Position numbers and translations under genes: made by a program. A DNA stretch of 64,000 nt from Roseburia sp. 831b (GTDB lineage: Bacteria > Bacillota > Clostridia > Lachnospirales > Lachnospiraceae): positions 1 through 64,000 of the forward strand of contig NZ_CP135162.1 of assembly GCF_001940165.2 (NCBI RefSeq), given 5' to 3'. Numbering within the stretch: the stretch's first letter is position 1; every line of letters starts with the position of its first letter. Shown piece after piece: positions 36,539 through 44,288 of this stretch. The notes below the pieces were generated by a model. It was not told where the DNA came from. It made no database searches and was given only the letters and a program-made list of their open reading frames with translations.

Positions 36539-37813
36539 ATGAAAGTTACTTATCAAACCTGTTGTGGTATCGATGTTCACAAATCTTTTCTCGTTGCCAC
36601 AATTGTAAAAACCACTGGTGGCATTGAGCCTTCTTACCAAAAGAAGCGCTTTTCCACCTTTAACAATTCAATTCTTGAATTCAAGCAATGGCTTCTCGAC
36701 AATGATTGCCATGATGTCTGTATGGAATCCACAGGTAAATACTGGGTTCCTGTCTTTAATCTTCTGGAAGATGAGATCAATGTTGTCATTGCCAATCCCA
36801 AGTGGGTAAAGGCTGTGAAAGGCAACAAAGATGATACCAAAGATTCTAAATGGATTGGGGATTTATTCCGTCTCGGACTTGTCAAAGGCAGCTATATCCC
36901 TTGTAAGATAGTCCGTATTCTCAGGGAATACACTCGCTATCGTTACAAGCTTGTTTCCTGCCGTTCAAGTGAAAAGAATCGATATCAGAATGCTCTTACT
37001 GTCTGTAATGTTGCATTAGATTCTGTTGTTTCCGATATCTTTGGGAAGTCATCCATGTCCATTATCGACTATCTGCTTGAACAATCGGGTACATCCATTA
37101 ACCACGAAGAAATCGCATCTAAGCTTCTTCGGAGCCTCAAATCCAAAGAAGATGCTGTTATAGAATCCGTCGAAGGATATCAGATGACTGATGCCCAAAA
37201 ATACCGTGTGCGCCTCGTCCGCACACATATGGATTATATCACAGCAGAAATCAACGATGTTGATAAAATGATAGAAAATATGATTTCTTCTAATCCTGAT
37301 TTTGAAAATGCTGTCCAGTTCCTCTGTACCATTCCGGGTGTCAAACGTGATAGTGCAATCACTATCATCTCCGAAATCGGTACTGATATGTCTCAGTTCT
37401 CAAGTTCCAAACGTTTATGTTGCTGGGCTGGTCTTACACCAGGCAGCAATGAATCTGCTGGTAAGAAGAAATCTGTTCGGATTACACGTGCCGGTGTCTA
37501 CCTCAAACCTGCATTAGTACAGTGTGCTCATGCAGCCGTAAAATCTGACAAATCTCCTTACTACAAAAAGAAATATGAATCACTTGTTAAACGTCGTGGC
37601 AAGAAAAGAGCCATTATCGCTATTGCCCGTATGATTCTTACTGCCATCTACCAGATGCTGTCTACTGGTGAGCAGTGGAATCCGAGCGATCTTTACAAAA
37701 TCGATATGCCTGTAGCTCTTGTTGAAAAACAAAAGGCAAAAGCTATCAAGCAAGCCAAGAAACTATTGCAACGGGAGGGAATACTTCCTCCTGATGAACC
37801 ATTAGCTTCTTAA
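36539..37813 (+). CDS. IS110-family transposase
   Basis: 424-aa transposase. The N-terminal RuvC-like DEDD domain shows GIDVHK (Asp12), MESTGKYW (Glu near 63) and DTKDSKW (Asp pair near 100); the C-terminal Transposase_20 domain has CTIPGVKRDSAITIISEIG and CWAGLTPGSNESAGK with the conserved serine. ATG 36539 follows AAAGGAG; upstream in-frame codons from 36464 would read through the probable RNA region. Intact, so possibly active. Confidence 0.92.
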   Translation: MKVTYQTCCGIDVHKSFLVATIVKTTGGIEPSYQKKRFSTFNNSILEFKQWLLDNDCHDVCMESTGKYWVPVFNLLEDEINVVIANPKWVKAVKGNKDDTKDSKWIGDLFRLGLVKGSYIPCKIVRILREYTRYRYKLVSCRSSEKNRYQNALTVCNVALDSVVSDIFGKSSMSIIDYLLEQSGTSINHEEIASKLLRSLKSKEDAVIESVEGYQMTDAQKYRVRLVRTHMDYITAEINDVDKMIENMISSNPDFENAVQFLCTIPGVKRDSAITIISEIGTDMSQFSSSKRLCCWAGLTPGSNESAGKKKSVRITRAGVYLKPALVQCAHAAVKSDKSPYYKKKYESLVKRRGKKRAIIAIARMILTAIYQMLSTGEQWNPSDLYKIDMPVALVEKQKAKAIKQAKKLLQREGILPPDEPLAS

Positions 37814-38149
37814 TCTAATTCACTATATCTATAACACTCTAAAAAGTTGCCTGATTTAGACAGCTTAGTAAAGTGCGCCCATTTATGGCTGTCCTCTACT
37901 TTCTTTCACACTAACTCCTCGTGTCTTTCTGTTGTGATGGAAAAATTTTCTCACAAACGCTTCTTTGGTTAAATTGTGTATAAAATATAAATTTTATAAA
38001 AAATATATAAAATTTGAGACCACAAGTTAAAAGTTTAGCATGGTAAAACCTTGATTTCAAGGGGAAAAAAGCATTTTTATATGGAAAAATTGGATATTTT
38101 CGAGTACACTAGAGAGTATCAGAATCAGAGGAAAAGGAGTTCTGAAAAT

Positions 38150-38473
38150 ATGGAGCAGGAAAAGAATACATTTGAGAAAATATATGAAGTTGTAAAACAG
38201 ATTCCAAAAGGAAATGTAGCAACGTACGGGCAGGTTGCAGCGCTCGCCGGAAACCGCAGGTGGGCGAGGGTTGTCGGTTATGCGTTACATGCCAACCCAA
38301 GTCCGGATGAGATACCGTGCTACCGTGTGGTAAACCGGGAGGGGCGTCTGTCCGAAGCCTTTGCGTTTGGCGGCAGAAACAGGCAGCAGGATCTGCTGGA
38401 GCAGGACGGAATTGAGGTCGTTGATGGAAAAGTTGATTTGAAAAAGGTGCAATGGAGCAGAATTGCGTTCTGA
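38150..38473 (+). CDS. MGMT-family alkyltransferase-like protein
   Basis: 107-aa protein equal to the DNA-binding and active-site domain of O6-alkylguanine methyltransferase. VKQIPKGNVATYGQVAALAG is the winged helix start and IPCYRVVNREGRLS holds the acceptor cysteine; the usual PCHRV has Tyr in place of His, so methyl-transfer activity may be altered. It lacks the N-terminal domain of Ada/Ogt proteins. AAAGGAG supports ATG 38150. A long tandem array starts 24 bp after its stop codon. Confidence 0.85.
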   Translation: MEQEKNTFEKIYEVVKQIPKGNVATYGQVAALAGNRRWARVVGYALHANPSPDEIPCYRVVNREGRLSEAFAFGGRNRQQDLLEQDGIEVVDGKVDLKKVQWSRIAF

Positions 38474-38497
38474 AATCGACGGCAAGGATGCTGAGGG

Positions 38498-38822
38498 GAT
38501 AGCCGGAAGAGATATATGAAAGAGATAGCTAGAATAAATAGCTGAAATAGATACTCAGAGAAGATAGCTAGAATAGGTATTCGGAGGAGATACGCATAGG
38601 ACATGCTTAGAAAAATTATTTTGAATAGAGATACGGAATAGGTATTTATAGGATATATTTCGAAAAGCTATTAAAAATAGATATTCATAGGACCTGCTCA
38701 GAAAAGATATTTAGGATAGATACTCGGAATAAATATATGAAAGAGAGCCCCAGAATGGATATCCAGAAAATCTATTTAGAATAAATATTCGAATGGATAG
38801 ATAAGACAGATAATTGAAATAG
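38498..38822. repeat. 13-bp degenerate tandem array, 25 units
   Basis: From 38498 to 38822 the sequence divides into 25 consecutive 13-bp units with no insertion or deletion; consensus is about GATATTCAGAATA (GATA at the start and GAATA, GAAAA or AGGA at the end are best kept). Identical units recur, e.g. GATAGCTAGAATA at 38524 and 38563. Thirteen is not a multiple of three, so reading frames rotate and the region is non-coding. It fills the whole gap between the MGMT-like gene and a lipoprotein gene, ending 14 bp before the latter's start codon. Confidence 0.88.
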
Positions 38823-38836
38823 ATGGAGTGAGAAGA

Positions 38837-39427
38837 ATGAATTGGAAGAAATTGATAGCTCTGATAGCAATTGGATGCTGTTTTTTGACAGGTTGCGGAA
38901 TGATGGAATTCCCGGAAGTAGATACGGCACGTGTAGAAAAGCCGATTAATCCAGAACGTGTTCTGGAAAACAAGGATGGTCAGGAGATTTCAAGTGCCAC
39001 GTCAAACGACGAGGAAGAATCGGAGTCCATGAATCAGGGAAAGTCAACAGAGACATCATCAACAGAAGGCAAAGATTCGACAGTTGCATCATCAGTAAAT
39101 AGTGAAAAGTCCCAGGAGAAGCTAAAGTTTGCAATAGGAAACTGGGATTGCCTATATGGTTCCTGGATTGATTTGAATGAGAATCAGTATACTTTTGAGC
39201 AGGATGGAACATACACCTATTTACCATATCAGGCATCCGAAACAGAAACCGGAACCTATACGGTTGAGACGGAAGGTGAGAAAGACTATCTTGTCATGCT
39301 ATCCGATGCCGGTGAGAAAAAGAAGTACGAGCTAAGTATGGTGCGGGCAGGAATCGGATTATATAGCACAGAAGAAGGAAAAGAAACAGAACTGGCAGCT
39401 TATTTGCTTTCAAATAGCGGGGAGTAG
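38837..39427 (+). CDS. Small lipoprotein of unknown function
   Basis: 196-aa secreted lipoprotein: basic MNWKK start, hydrophobic segment and lipobox LTGC (Cys about 20). A Ser/Glu/Thr-rich linker (about 45-100) leads to a C-terminal beta-rich domain (WIDLNENQYTFEQDGTYTYL, GTYTVETEG) like lipocalin- or DUF-type domains that report on surface stress. ATG 38837 is preceded by GGAGTGAGAAG, which is partly formed by the end of the 13-bp array. No promoter is visible outside the array. Confidence 0.7.
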   Translation: MNWKKLIALIAIGCCFLTGCGMMEFPEVDTARVEKPINPERVLENKDGQEISSATSNDEEESESMNQGKSTETSSTEGKDSTVASSVNSEKSQEKLKFAIGNWDCLYGSWIDLNENQYTFEQDGTYTYLPYQASETETGTYTVETEGEKDYLVMLSDAGEKKKYELSMVRAGIGLYSTEEGKETELAAYLLSNSGE

Positions 39428-39445
39428 TTGATACAAGAAATTTAA

Positions 39446-39480
39446 TTCCTATTGACATAGTATGAATACTAGAATATAAT
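39446..39480 (+). promoter_or_regulatory. rrf2 promoter with TTCCTAT operator box
   Basis: TTGACA (39452-39457), 17-bp spacer, TATAAT (39475-39480). TTCCTAT (39446-39452) overlaps the -35, and ATTCCTATTGACATAGTAT ending in GAAT has dyad character. The same AATTCCTAT-TTGACA arrangement stands before iscS, pointing to control by the Rrf2 protein. Confidence 0.7.
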
Positions 39481-39583
39481 ACGTCTTGTGAAAATGGAAA
39501 CCAGCATATAGTGTTTTAGATGCTAGAAATGAATGATAAAGATGTAGTAATGGGATTACGATATAGGAAGGAATGGATTTTAA

Positions 39584-40018
39584 ATGAAAGTATCAACAAA
39601 AGGAAGATATGCATTACGTTTAATGTTAGATCTTGCAATCAATAATTCAGGAGAACCTATCAGCTTAAAGGATATCGCAAGACGTCAGGGTATTTCTGAC
39701 AAATATCTAGAGCAGATAATTTCTGTTTTAAATAAAGCAAATTATGTAAAAAGTATTCGTGGAGCACAAGGCGGTTACATTCTTCGTATGAAACCGGAAG
39801 AATACACAGTTGGCATGATTCTTCGCCTGACAGAAGGAAGTCTTGCGCCGGTTGCTTGTGTGGAGGATGAAGAGAACACCTGCGATCGTGTACACGATTG
39901 CGCCACAATTATGGTATGGCAGAAGATGAATGATGCAATCAATGAAGTTGTAGACAGTATCACGCTTGCAGACCTTGTAGATTTTGAAATGCAAAAAGCA
40001 GGTCAGTATGTGATTTAA
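39584..40018 (+). CDS. Rrf2-family regulator (IscR/CymR-like)
   Basis: 144-aa winged-helix regulator. MKVSTKGRYALRLMLDLA, ISLKDIARRQGISDKYLEQI (recognition helix) and IRGAQGGYIL (wing) are the Rrf2 hallmark. Three cysteines, C92, C100 and C106, are placed as in Fe-S-binding IscR-type members, so it may sense iron-sulfur status; CymR proteins that control cysteine genes lack them. Its promoter box recurs before iscS-iscU-cysK. The gene has its own promoter and a strong terminator. Confidence 0.9.
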   Translation: MKVSTKGRYALRLMLDLAINNSGEPISLKDIARRQGISDKYLEQIISVLNKANYVKSIRGAQGGYILRMKPEEYTVGMILRLTEGSLAPVACVEDEENTCDRVHDCATIMVWQKMNDAINEVVDSITLADLVDFEMQKAGQYVI

Positions 40019-40070
40019 AAGTGTCATGGGGCTTTTTGGAGGTAGTTTCAGTAAAATCGAAAAGTGCATT

Positions 40071-40165
40071 ACAATTGAAAAAGAATGCAGCAATTGAAAA
40101 AAATGTCACAACTGAAAAAGAATGTTACAACCAAAAAAGGGGCGCCACAACTAGAAAAAGTTGTG
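40071..40165. repeat. Short degenerate array, 18-20-bp period, five units
   Basis: CAATTGAAAAAG-like units start at 40072, 40091, 40109, 40128 and 40148 (CAATTG, CAATTG, CAACTG, CAACCA, CAACTA followed by A-rich sequence). The last unit runs into the terminator hairpin of the Rrf2 gene. Confidence 0.6.
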
Positions 40166-40178
40166 TGGCGCCCTTTTT
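40140..40178 (+). terminator. Terminator after Rrf2 gene
   Basis: GGGCGCCACAACT pairs with AGTTGTGTGGCGCCC (2-nt bulge), then TTTTT. Confidence 0.85.
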
Positions 40179-40330
40179 CCCGTATTTTATGCTGGAAAAA
40201 CAGGTGAAATGGGCGTAGAACGCAAGAGGAGCGCTTTGACGCCCCGCCTATGTGGTGATGTCGGGGCGTATAGGAGAAAAAGAGTTCAGCTACAGCCAAA
40301 AGGCAACTTTTTTATTGGAAAATAAATCGA

Positions 40331-40374
40331 AAATGGGCGTAGAAAGTAAAAGACAACTTTCTTCGCCCATTTTG
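40331..40374. terminator. Terminator of the nuclease-like gene
   Basis: AAATGGGCGTAGAAAGT pairs with ACTTTCTTCGCCCATTT; flanking A and T runs allow action on both strands. It lies 30 bp beyond the minus-strand stop codon. Confidence 0.8.
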
Positions 40375-40403
40375 TTTTGAAATCAAAGAAAAGCCAACAA
40401 AAT

Positions 40404-41186
40404 CTATTTTGCCAGAAATTCCTGAACGAGTTTATCAACAGTTTCAATGCTAAGGGGATTGGCTTTGGTTTCGTAGGTGGTAATAAGTTGAATGGAAGGA
40501 ATAATGCCACAGGAGGCGTAGAGGGATAATTTTTGAAATGCATTTTGGGAGTACTCCGTAACGTCCATAAGTCCAAAATGTTCCCAATAGTAAGTGTCTC
40601 CGGTGACAGGATGACGAATTGTGAAATCAGGATATAAAATTACAGATTTTAGGTGTAATGCACATTCATAGCGGAAAGGAATCTGATATTTGGAAAGAAT
40701 AGTAGAGATAAGTGCCTCAGACTTGGAGCGGACATAGTTGCCGGAAATTGTCTTTTGGTTAAGCTGTTCGGGATGAAGTCGATTATGTTCAAAAGGTGAG
40801 GCTGCCCATTCTGCAAGTTCTTTGGATAGTGGCTGCAAATGAGGAAGAAGAAGTTCCCGATATGCGTTATGTTCCAAAAGACTCTGGTCGGTGTGGCGAA
40901 CATGAGACAGATAGTAATTCAAATAAAGTTCAAGTGCTTTTTGTTCCTCTAATAAATCTTCCAGTTGTAAAGACAGGTATTTCTTCTGAGCCAACTCTTC
41001 TGCGAGAGGGCGTTGTGATTTTGGAAGATAGGAAGAAGTGTGACCGTCGCTTTGGTACCATTTGAAACGTGTCCCATTTTTGGTACAGTATAAATTTTTC
41101 TCAGGGAAACGACGAAGCTGATTCTGAAGAGATTGTATTTTCTCCTTCAGGTTGGCAAGTTCTAATCTAGCGTGTTCATAACTCAT
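40404..41186 (-). CDS. PD-(D/E)XK nuclease-like protein
   Basis: 260-aa protein seen mainly in Clostridia. The N-terminal 110 residues are helical and charged; the C-terminal part has VRSKSEALISTIL (Glu), then VILYPDFTIRHP (PD), then YYWEHFG, an order resembling the PD-(D/E)XK nuclease core with WEH(F)G in place of E-x-K. So a metal-dependent nuclease fold is likely, the substrate unknown. ATG 41186 has TGGAGG 6 bp upstream; the open frame to 41381 continues into an A+T-rich repeat array. No mobile-element or restriction genes lie beside it. Confidence 0.65.
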   Translation of the reverse strand: MSYEHARLELANLKEKIQSLQNQLRRFPEKNLYCTKNGTRFKWYQSDGHTSSYLPKSQRPLAEELAQKKYLSLQLEDLLEEQKALELYLNYYLSHVRHTDQSLLEHNAYRELLLPHLQPLSKELAEWAASPFEHNRLHPEQLNQKTISGNYVRSKSEALISTILSKYQIPFRYECALHLKSVILYPDFTIRHPVTGDTYYWEHFGLMDVTEYSQNAFQKLSLYASCGIIPSIQLITTYETKANPLSIETVDKLVQEFLAK

Positions 41187-41237
41187 AAAAGCCTCCATTT
41201 CGAATGTTGTCTTTGCACAACGTAGGGTTGGGTTCAG

Positions 41238-41440
41238 ACAAAAAGTAAAGGATATGTTAGAGAAAAAGGTAAGAAATACAAGATAAAAATAGAAGGTGCA
41301 AGATAAAAAACAGAAAGTACAAGACGAAAAACAAGAAGTGCAAGGTAAAAGTATGGCATACGGGATAAAAGCAAAAAGCACAAGATAAAAGGTAAGAAGT
41401 ACAAAGCAGAAAGCACAGGGAGTATAAATATCAAAAACAA
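41238..41440. repeat. Degenerate 20-21-bp tandem array upstream of nuclease-like gene
   Basis: CAAGATAAAA-like cores at about 41238, 41258, 41279, 41299, 41320, 41341, 41361, 41381, 41402 and 41422, with AGAAGTA-type sequence between. Steps are 20 or 21 bp (average about 20.4), close to two helical turns. The array begins about 50 bp before the gene's start codon on the minus strand. The rest of the gap to 41667 is A+T-rich with a TATAAT at 41619. Confidence 0.7.
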
Positions 41441-41667
41441 CCAGAAAAATTAGAACATTTCAGAAAAAATAGAAATCAGAAATCTATTTTTAATGTAACA
41501 AAAGCAAGTCAAATTGTAAAGCAGGAAAATCGCAGAAACTATAAAAAATGCGCTTGCAAGGGAGATGGCATTCCCCCACATTAAGGAAATATTAAAACAA
41601 ATCCGCCGCCCAGTTTGCTATAATAGAAATAGTTTGATAATCAAAGCAAATGTAGGAGGAGAAAGAA

Positions 41668-42438
41668 ATGTTAATGGTTTCGCACGTGACCAAAAAGTAT
41701 CGCAAGGTAATGGCAAATAAAGATATTAATTTTTCGATACCGGATGGCCAGATTGGAATTTTACTTGGACAAAACGGTGCTGGAAAAAGTACCATCATCA
41801 AATGCATTGTGGGCTTTTTAAAATATGAAGGAATGGTTCAGGTGAATGGACTAAACAACAAATCCATTGAGGCAAAAAGAATTATGGGATACGTTCCAGA
41901 GATTCCGTCACTCTACCCGAACCTGACCGTAGAGGAACACTTAGAGTTTATTGCAAGGGCTTATAAGCTAAAGGATTACAAGAAATACAAAGAAGAATTG
42001 TTAGAGCGGTTTGAACTTGCGGATAAAAGAAAAAAATTCGGAGACGAGCTTTCCAAAGGGATGCAGCAGAAGTTAAGTATTTGTTGTGGACTGCTTCCAA
42101 AACCTTCGCTTGTGCTGTTTGATGAGCCGATGATTGGGTTAGACCCGCATGCGATAAAAGAACTGAAAAAAGTTTTTGTAGAACTAAAGGAACAAGGCGC
42201 AACGGTTCTTGTGAGTACACATATGATTGACAGTGTGGAGGAGTTATGGGATACCACCTACATTATGAAAAAAGGTGAAATTGCCGCTATTGTAAAAAAA
42301 GAAGACATGGCACACACAGAGAAAAAACTGGAAGACATTTTCTTTAGCGTCACCGAAGGTGACGCTGACACTGAAGGTGACGCTGACACTGAAAGTGACG
42401 CTGTCATCGAAGGTAACACTGAAAAGGAAGAGGTGTAA
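41668..42438 (+). CDS. ABC transporter ATP-binding protein
   Basis: 256-aa ATPase of an ABC-2-type exporter. Walker A GQNGAGKST, signature LSKGMQQKLS, Walker B LVLFDEPMIGLD and the switch His in STHMID are all present. GGAGGAG precedes the ATG. The C-terminal 27 residues are an acidic tail built from repeated EGDADT units. It ends 3 bp before the permease gene, so the two form one transporter. Substrate unknown. Confidence 0.9.
   Translation: MLMVSHVTKKYRKVMANKDINFSIPDGQIGILLGQNGAGKSTIIKCIVGFLKYEGMVQVNGLNNKSIEAKRIMGYVPEIPSLYPNLTVEEHLEFIARAYKLKDYKKYKEELLERFELADKRKKFGDELSKGMQQKLSICCGLLPKPSLVLFDEPMIGLDPHAIKELKKVFVELKEQGATVLVSTHMIDSVEELWDTTYIMKKGEIAAIVKKEDMAHTEKKLEDIFFSVTEGDADTEGDADTESDAVIEGNTEKEEV
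42358..42411 (+). repeat. 18-bp coding repeat in ABC ATPase tail
   Basis: GGTGACGCTGACACTGAA occurs at 42358 and 42376 exactly and with changes at 42394, encoding GDADTE units; a fourth partial unit follows. Copy number could vary in frame. Confidence 0.85.
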
Positions 42439-42441
42439 CAA

Positions 42442-44118
42442 ATGAAATTTGTAGGATATTATGCGTTTCACACCTTTGTGAATTCCATCAAAAAAATGTT
42501 CAAAAGCACCTTTTTGATTGTGATAGCAGCCATTTTGGCAATTGGAATCATATTCGGCGTCAGCATGGGACTTTTAACATCCAGTCTGGAAGAGAATGAG
42601 GAGATATCGCAGGAGCTTAGTCAGGAGGACAATCAAGAGGAGCAGCAGGAAAATGCACAAGATCTCCAGCAGACGGAAGGAACCACGATGGATGAGATGT
42701 TTACGCAGGCGTTTTGGAACAAGTGCATTGAGGCGGGAGCAGAAGTCCTTTTCCTGGGATTTTTGCTGTGGGGAATGTATGCCGGAGCGAAAAAAGGTTC
42801 CGACATCTTTTTGATGGCAGACGTGAATCTGTTGTTTACGGCGCCACTAAAGGCGCAGACGGTCTTAATGTTCCGTCTGACCTTTCAGATGGTGGCGGCA
42901 TTGCTCGGCTCTATCTACCTTGTTTTCCAGGTTCCGAATCTGATTGAGAATGCAGGGTTAAGTGCGTATGCCGTGCTTGCAATTTTTCTGGCGTGGATTT
43001 TTTTGGTTCTGTTTCAAAAACTGCTTTCCGTGCTTACTTACACGGTCACTGCAACCTATGAAAAATTAAAACCATATGTGCTGCCATTTATTCTGGCGGT
43101 TGCCGGTATTATTTTATTGGTGACGGGAGCGATTTACCTTTCATCTGGAAGAAGTGTGGAACGGACGCTGGACATTTTGTATACGTCCAAGTGGTCTAGA
43201 ATGATACCAATGATTGGCTGGTATAAGGGAATGATTGTGACCGCCGTGGAAGGAAAAATGACGGCATCCCTTTTGTATCTGCTGCTTTTGCTGGCCGGAA
43301 TGGGAATTATGATTGTTTTGATCTGGAGAATCAAAGCAGATTTTTATGAGGATGCCATGGCGGGAGCACAGACAAGAGAAGACCTGATGAATGCCGCAAA
43401 AGAAGGAAGAAATGCTACTGCGAAAAAGCGCACCAAGGAAAGAAAAACAACGGGAGAGCTGTCGGGTGTTGGTGCAAGCGTATTTTTCACCAAAGAAATG
43501 TATAATCGCAAACGCTTTGCAAAGGGCGGATTTTTGACGAATACCATGTTAACGTATATCGCAATCTGTGTTTTTGTGCCGGTTTTTTGTATAAAAGCGT
43601 TGGAAATCAGAAGTTTCCTGCCGGCAGGCTTTCTCTTGGCAGGTTTTGTGTTCTTTCGTACCTACGGCAATCCAATCGCGATGGAAACAGCAAGAAACTG
43701 GCTTTTCCTGGTGCCGGATAACCCTTATAAAAAGGTGTTTTTTGCGATGGCTGCAGGAAGCTGTTCCTGCGCGCTGGATTTGCTGCCGGCGCTTGTGATT
43801 GGAAATCTCATCAGCAAAGACAGTGTGGCAAACACCGCTCTTTGGATGCTCTGCATTGTCACGATGGACTTTATGCTCTCGGCGGTCGGGGTGCTTTTAG
43901 AGGTGTTGATTCCGACATCTGCGCTTGACACGGTAAAAAGCATGATTCAGATGGTACTAAAGTTCTTCATGATTATGGTGGAAATTGTTTTATTTGTAGT
44001 TGGAGCAACCGGCTTTGGATTCGTGGGTGGACTGTTGGTTGCAACGCTTGGAAACAGCGTGATTGGTGCCATTATCTTCCTGATTTACCCATCTTTTTTA
44101 CATGAAGGTGCCGCTTAA
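42442..44118 (+). CDS. Putative ABC exporter permease
   Basis: 558-aa membrane protein with about ten hydrophobic segments, matching the 'putative ABC exporter' family. Segment 1 (about 22-45) is followed by a Glu/Gln-rich extracellular loop (about 50-85), then membrane groups at 95-260 and 360-550 separated by a basic cytoplasmic region (about 300-345). Partner of the ATPase just upstream. Substrate unknown. Confidence 0.8.
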   Translation: MKFVGYYAFHTFVNSIKKMFKSTFLIVIAAILAIGIIFGVSMGLLTSSLEENEEISQELSQEDNQEEQQENAQDLQQTEGTTMDEMFTQAFWNKCIEAGAEVLFLGFLLWGMYAGAKKGSDIFLMADVNLLFTAPLKAQTVLMFRLTFQMVAALLGSIYLVFQVPNLIENAGLSAYAVLAIFLAWIFLVLFQKLLSVLTYTVTATYEKLKPYVLPFILAVAGIILLVTGAIYLSSGRSVERTLDILYTSKWSRMIPMIGWYKGMIVTAVEGKMTASLLYLLLLLAGMGIMIVLIWRIKADFYEDAMAGAQTREDLMNAAKEGRNATAKKRTKERKTTGELSGVGASVFFTKEMYNRKRFAKGGFLTNTMLTYIAICVFVPVFCIKALEIRSFLPAGFLLAGFVFFRTYGNPIAMETARNWLFLVPDNPYKKVFFAMAAGSCSCALDLLPALVIGNLISKDSVANTALWMLCIVTMDFMLSAVGVLLEVLIPTSALDTVKSMIQMVLKFFMIMVEIVLFVVGATGFGFVGGLLVATLGNSVIGAIIFLIYPSFLHEGAA

Positions 44119-44160
44119 GGCGTAAAACAGAGTCTGCCTGTTTTTTCTTTGGAAAATCAG

Positions 44161-44189
44161 TTGAAAAATTCTTCAAAACCTAGTACAAT
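44161..44189 (+). promoter_or_regulatory. Promoter of membrane chemotaxis receptor
   Basis: TTGAAA (44161-44166), 17-bp spacer, TACAAT (44184-44189). Not a sigma-28-type flagellar promoter. Confidence 0.55.
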
Positions 44190-44288
44190 CAACTTGGTAA
44201 AATTATACAAAAAAATAATTTCTGAAAAAACATTTATTGTCGAAAATTTACGAAAAAATGTACAGGGAAGAAGAAGGGGGATTTACAG

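Larger units (their letters stand above)
36351..37925. mobile_element. IS110-family insertion sequence, approximate limits
   Basis: One DEDD transposase gene with non-coding flanks on both sides. Ends are uncertain. Candidates are an imperfect, gapped inverted repeat (36351-36369 with 37908-37925, both containing AGGAGTT or AACTCCT) and an inner direct repeat TTTAGACAGC (36385-36394 and 37855-37864). IS110 elements make no fixed target duplication, so the ends cannot be proved from one copy. Confidence 0.45.

Noticed and set aside
40239..40274. Pseudoknot-like pairing ACGCCCCG/CGGGGCGT with CCTAT/ATAGG
   Set aside because: Both connecting loops would be 0 nt long, which is not possible sterically; left as a plain 8-bp hairpin without clear role.
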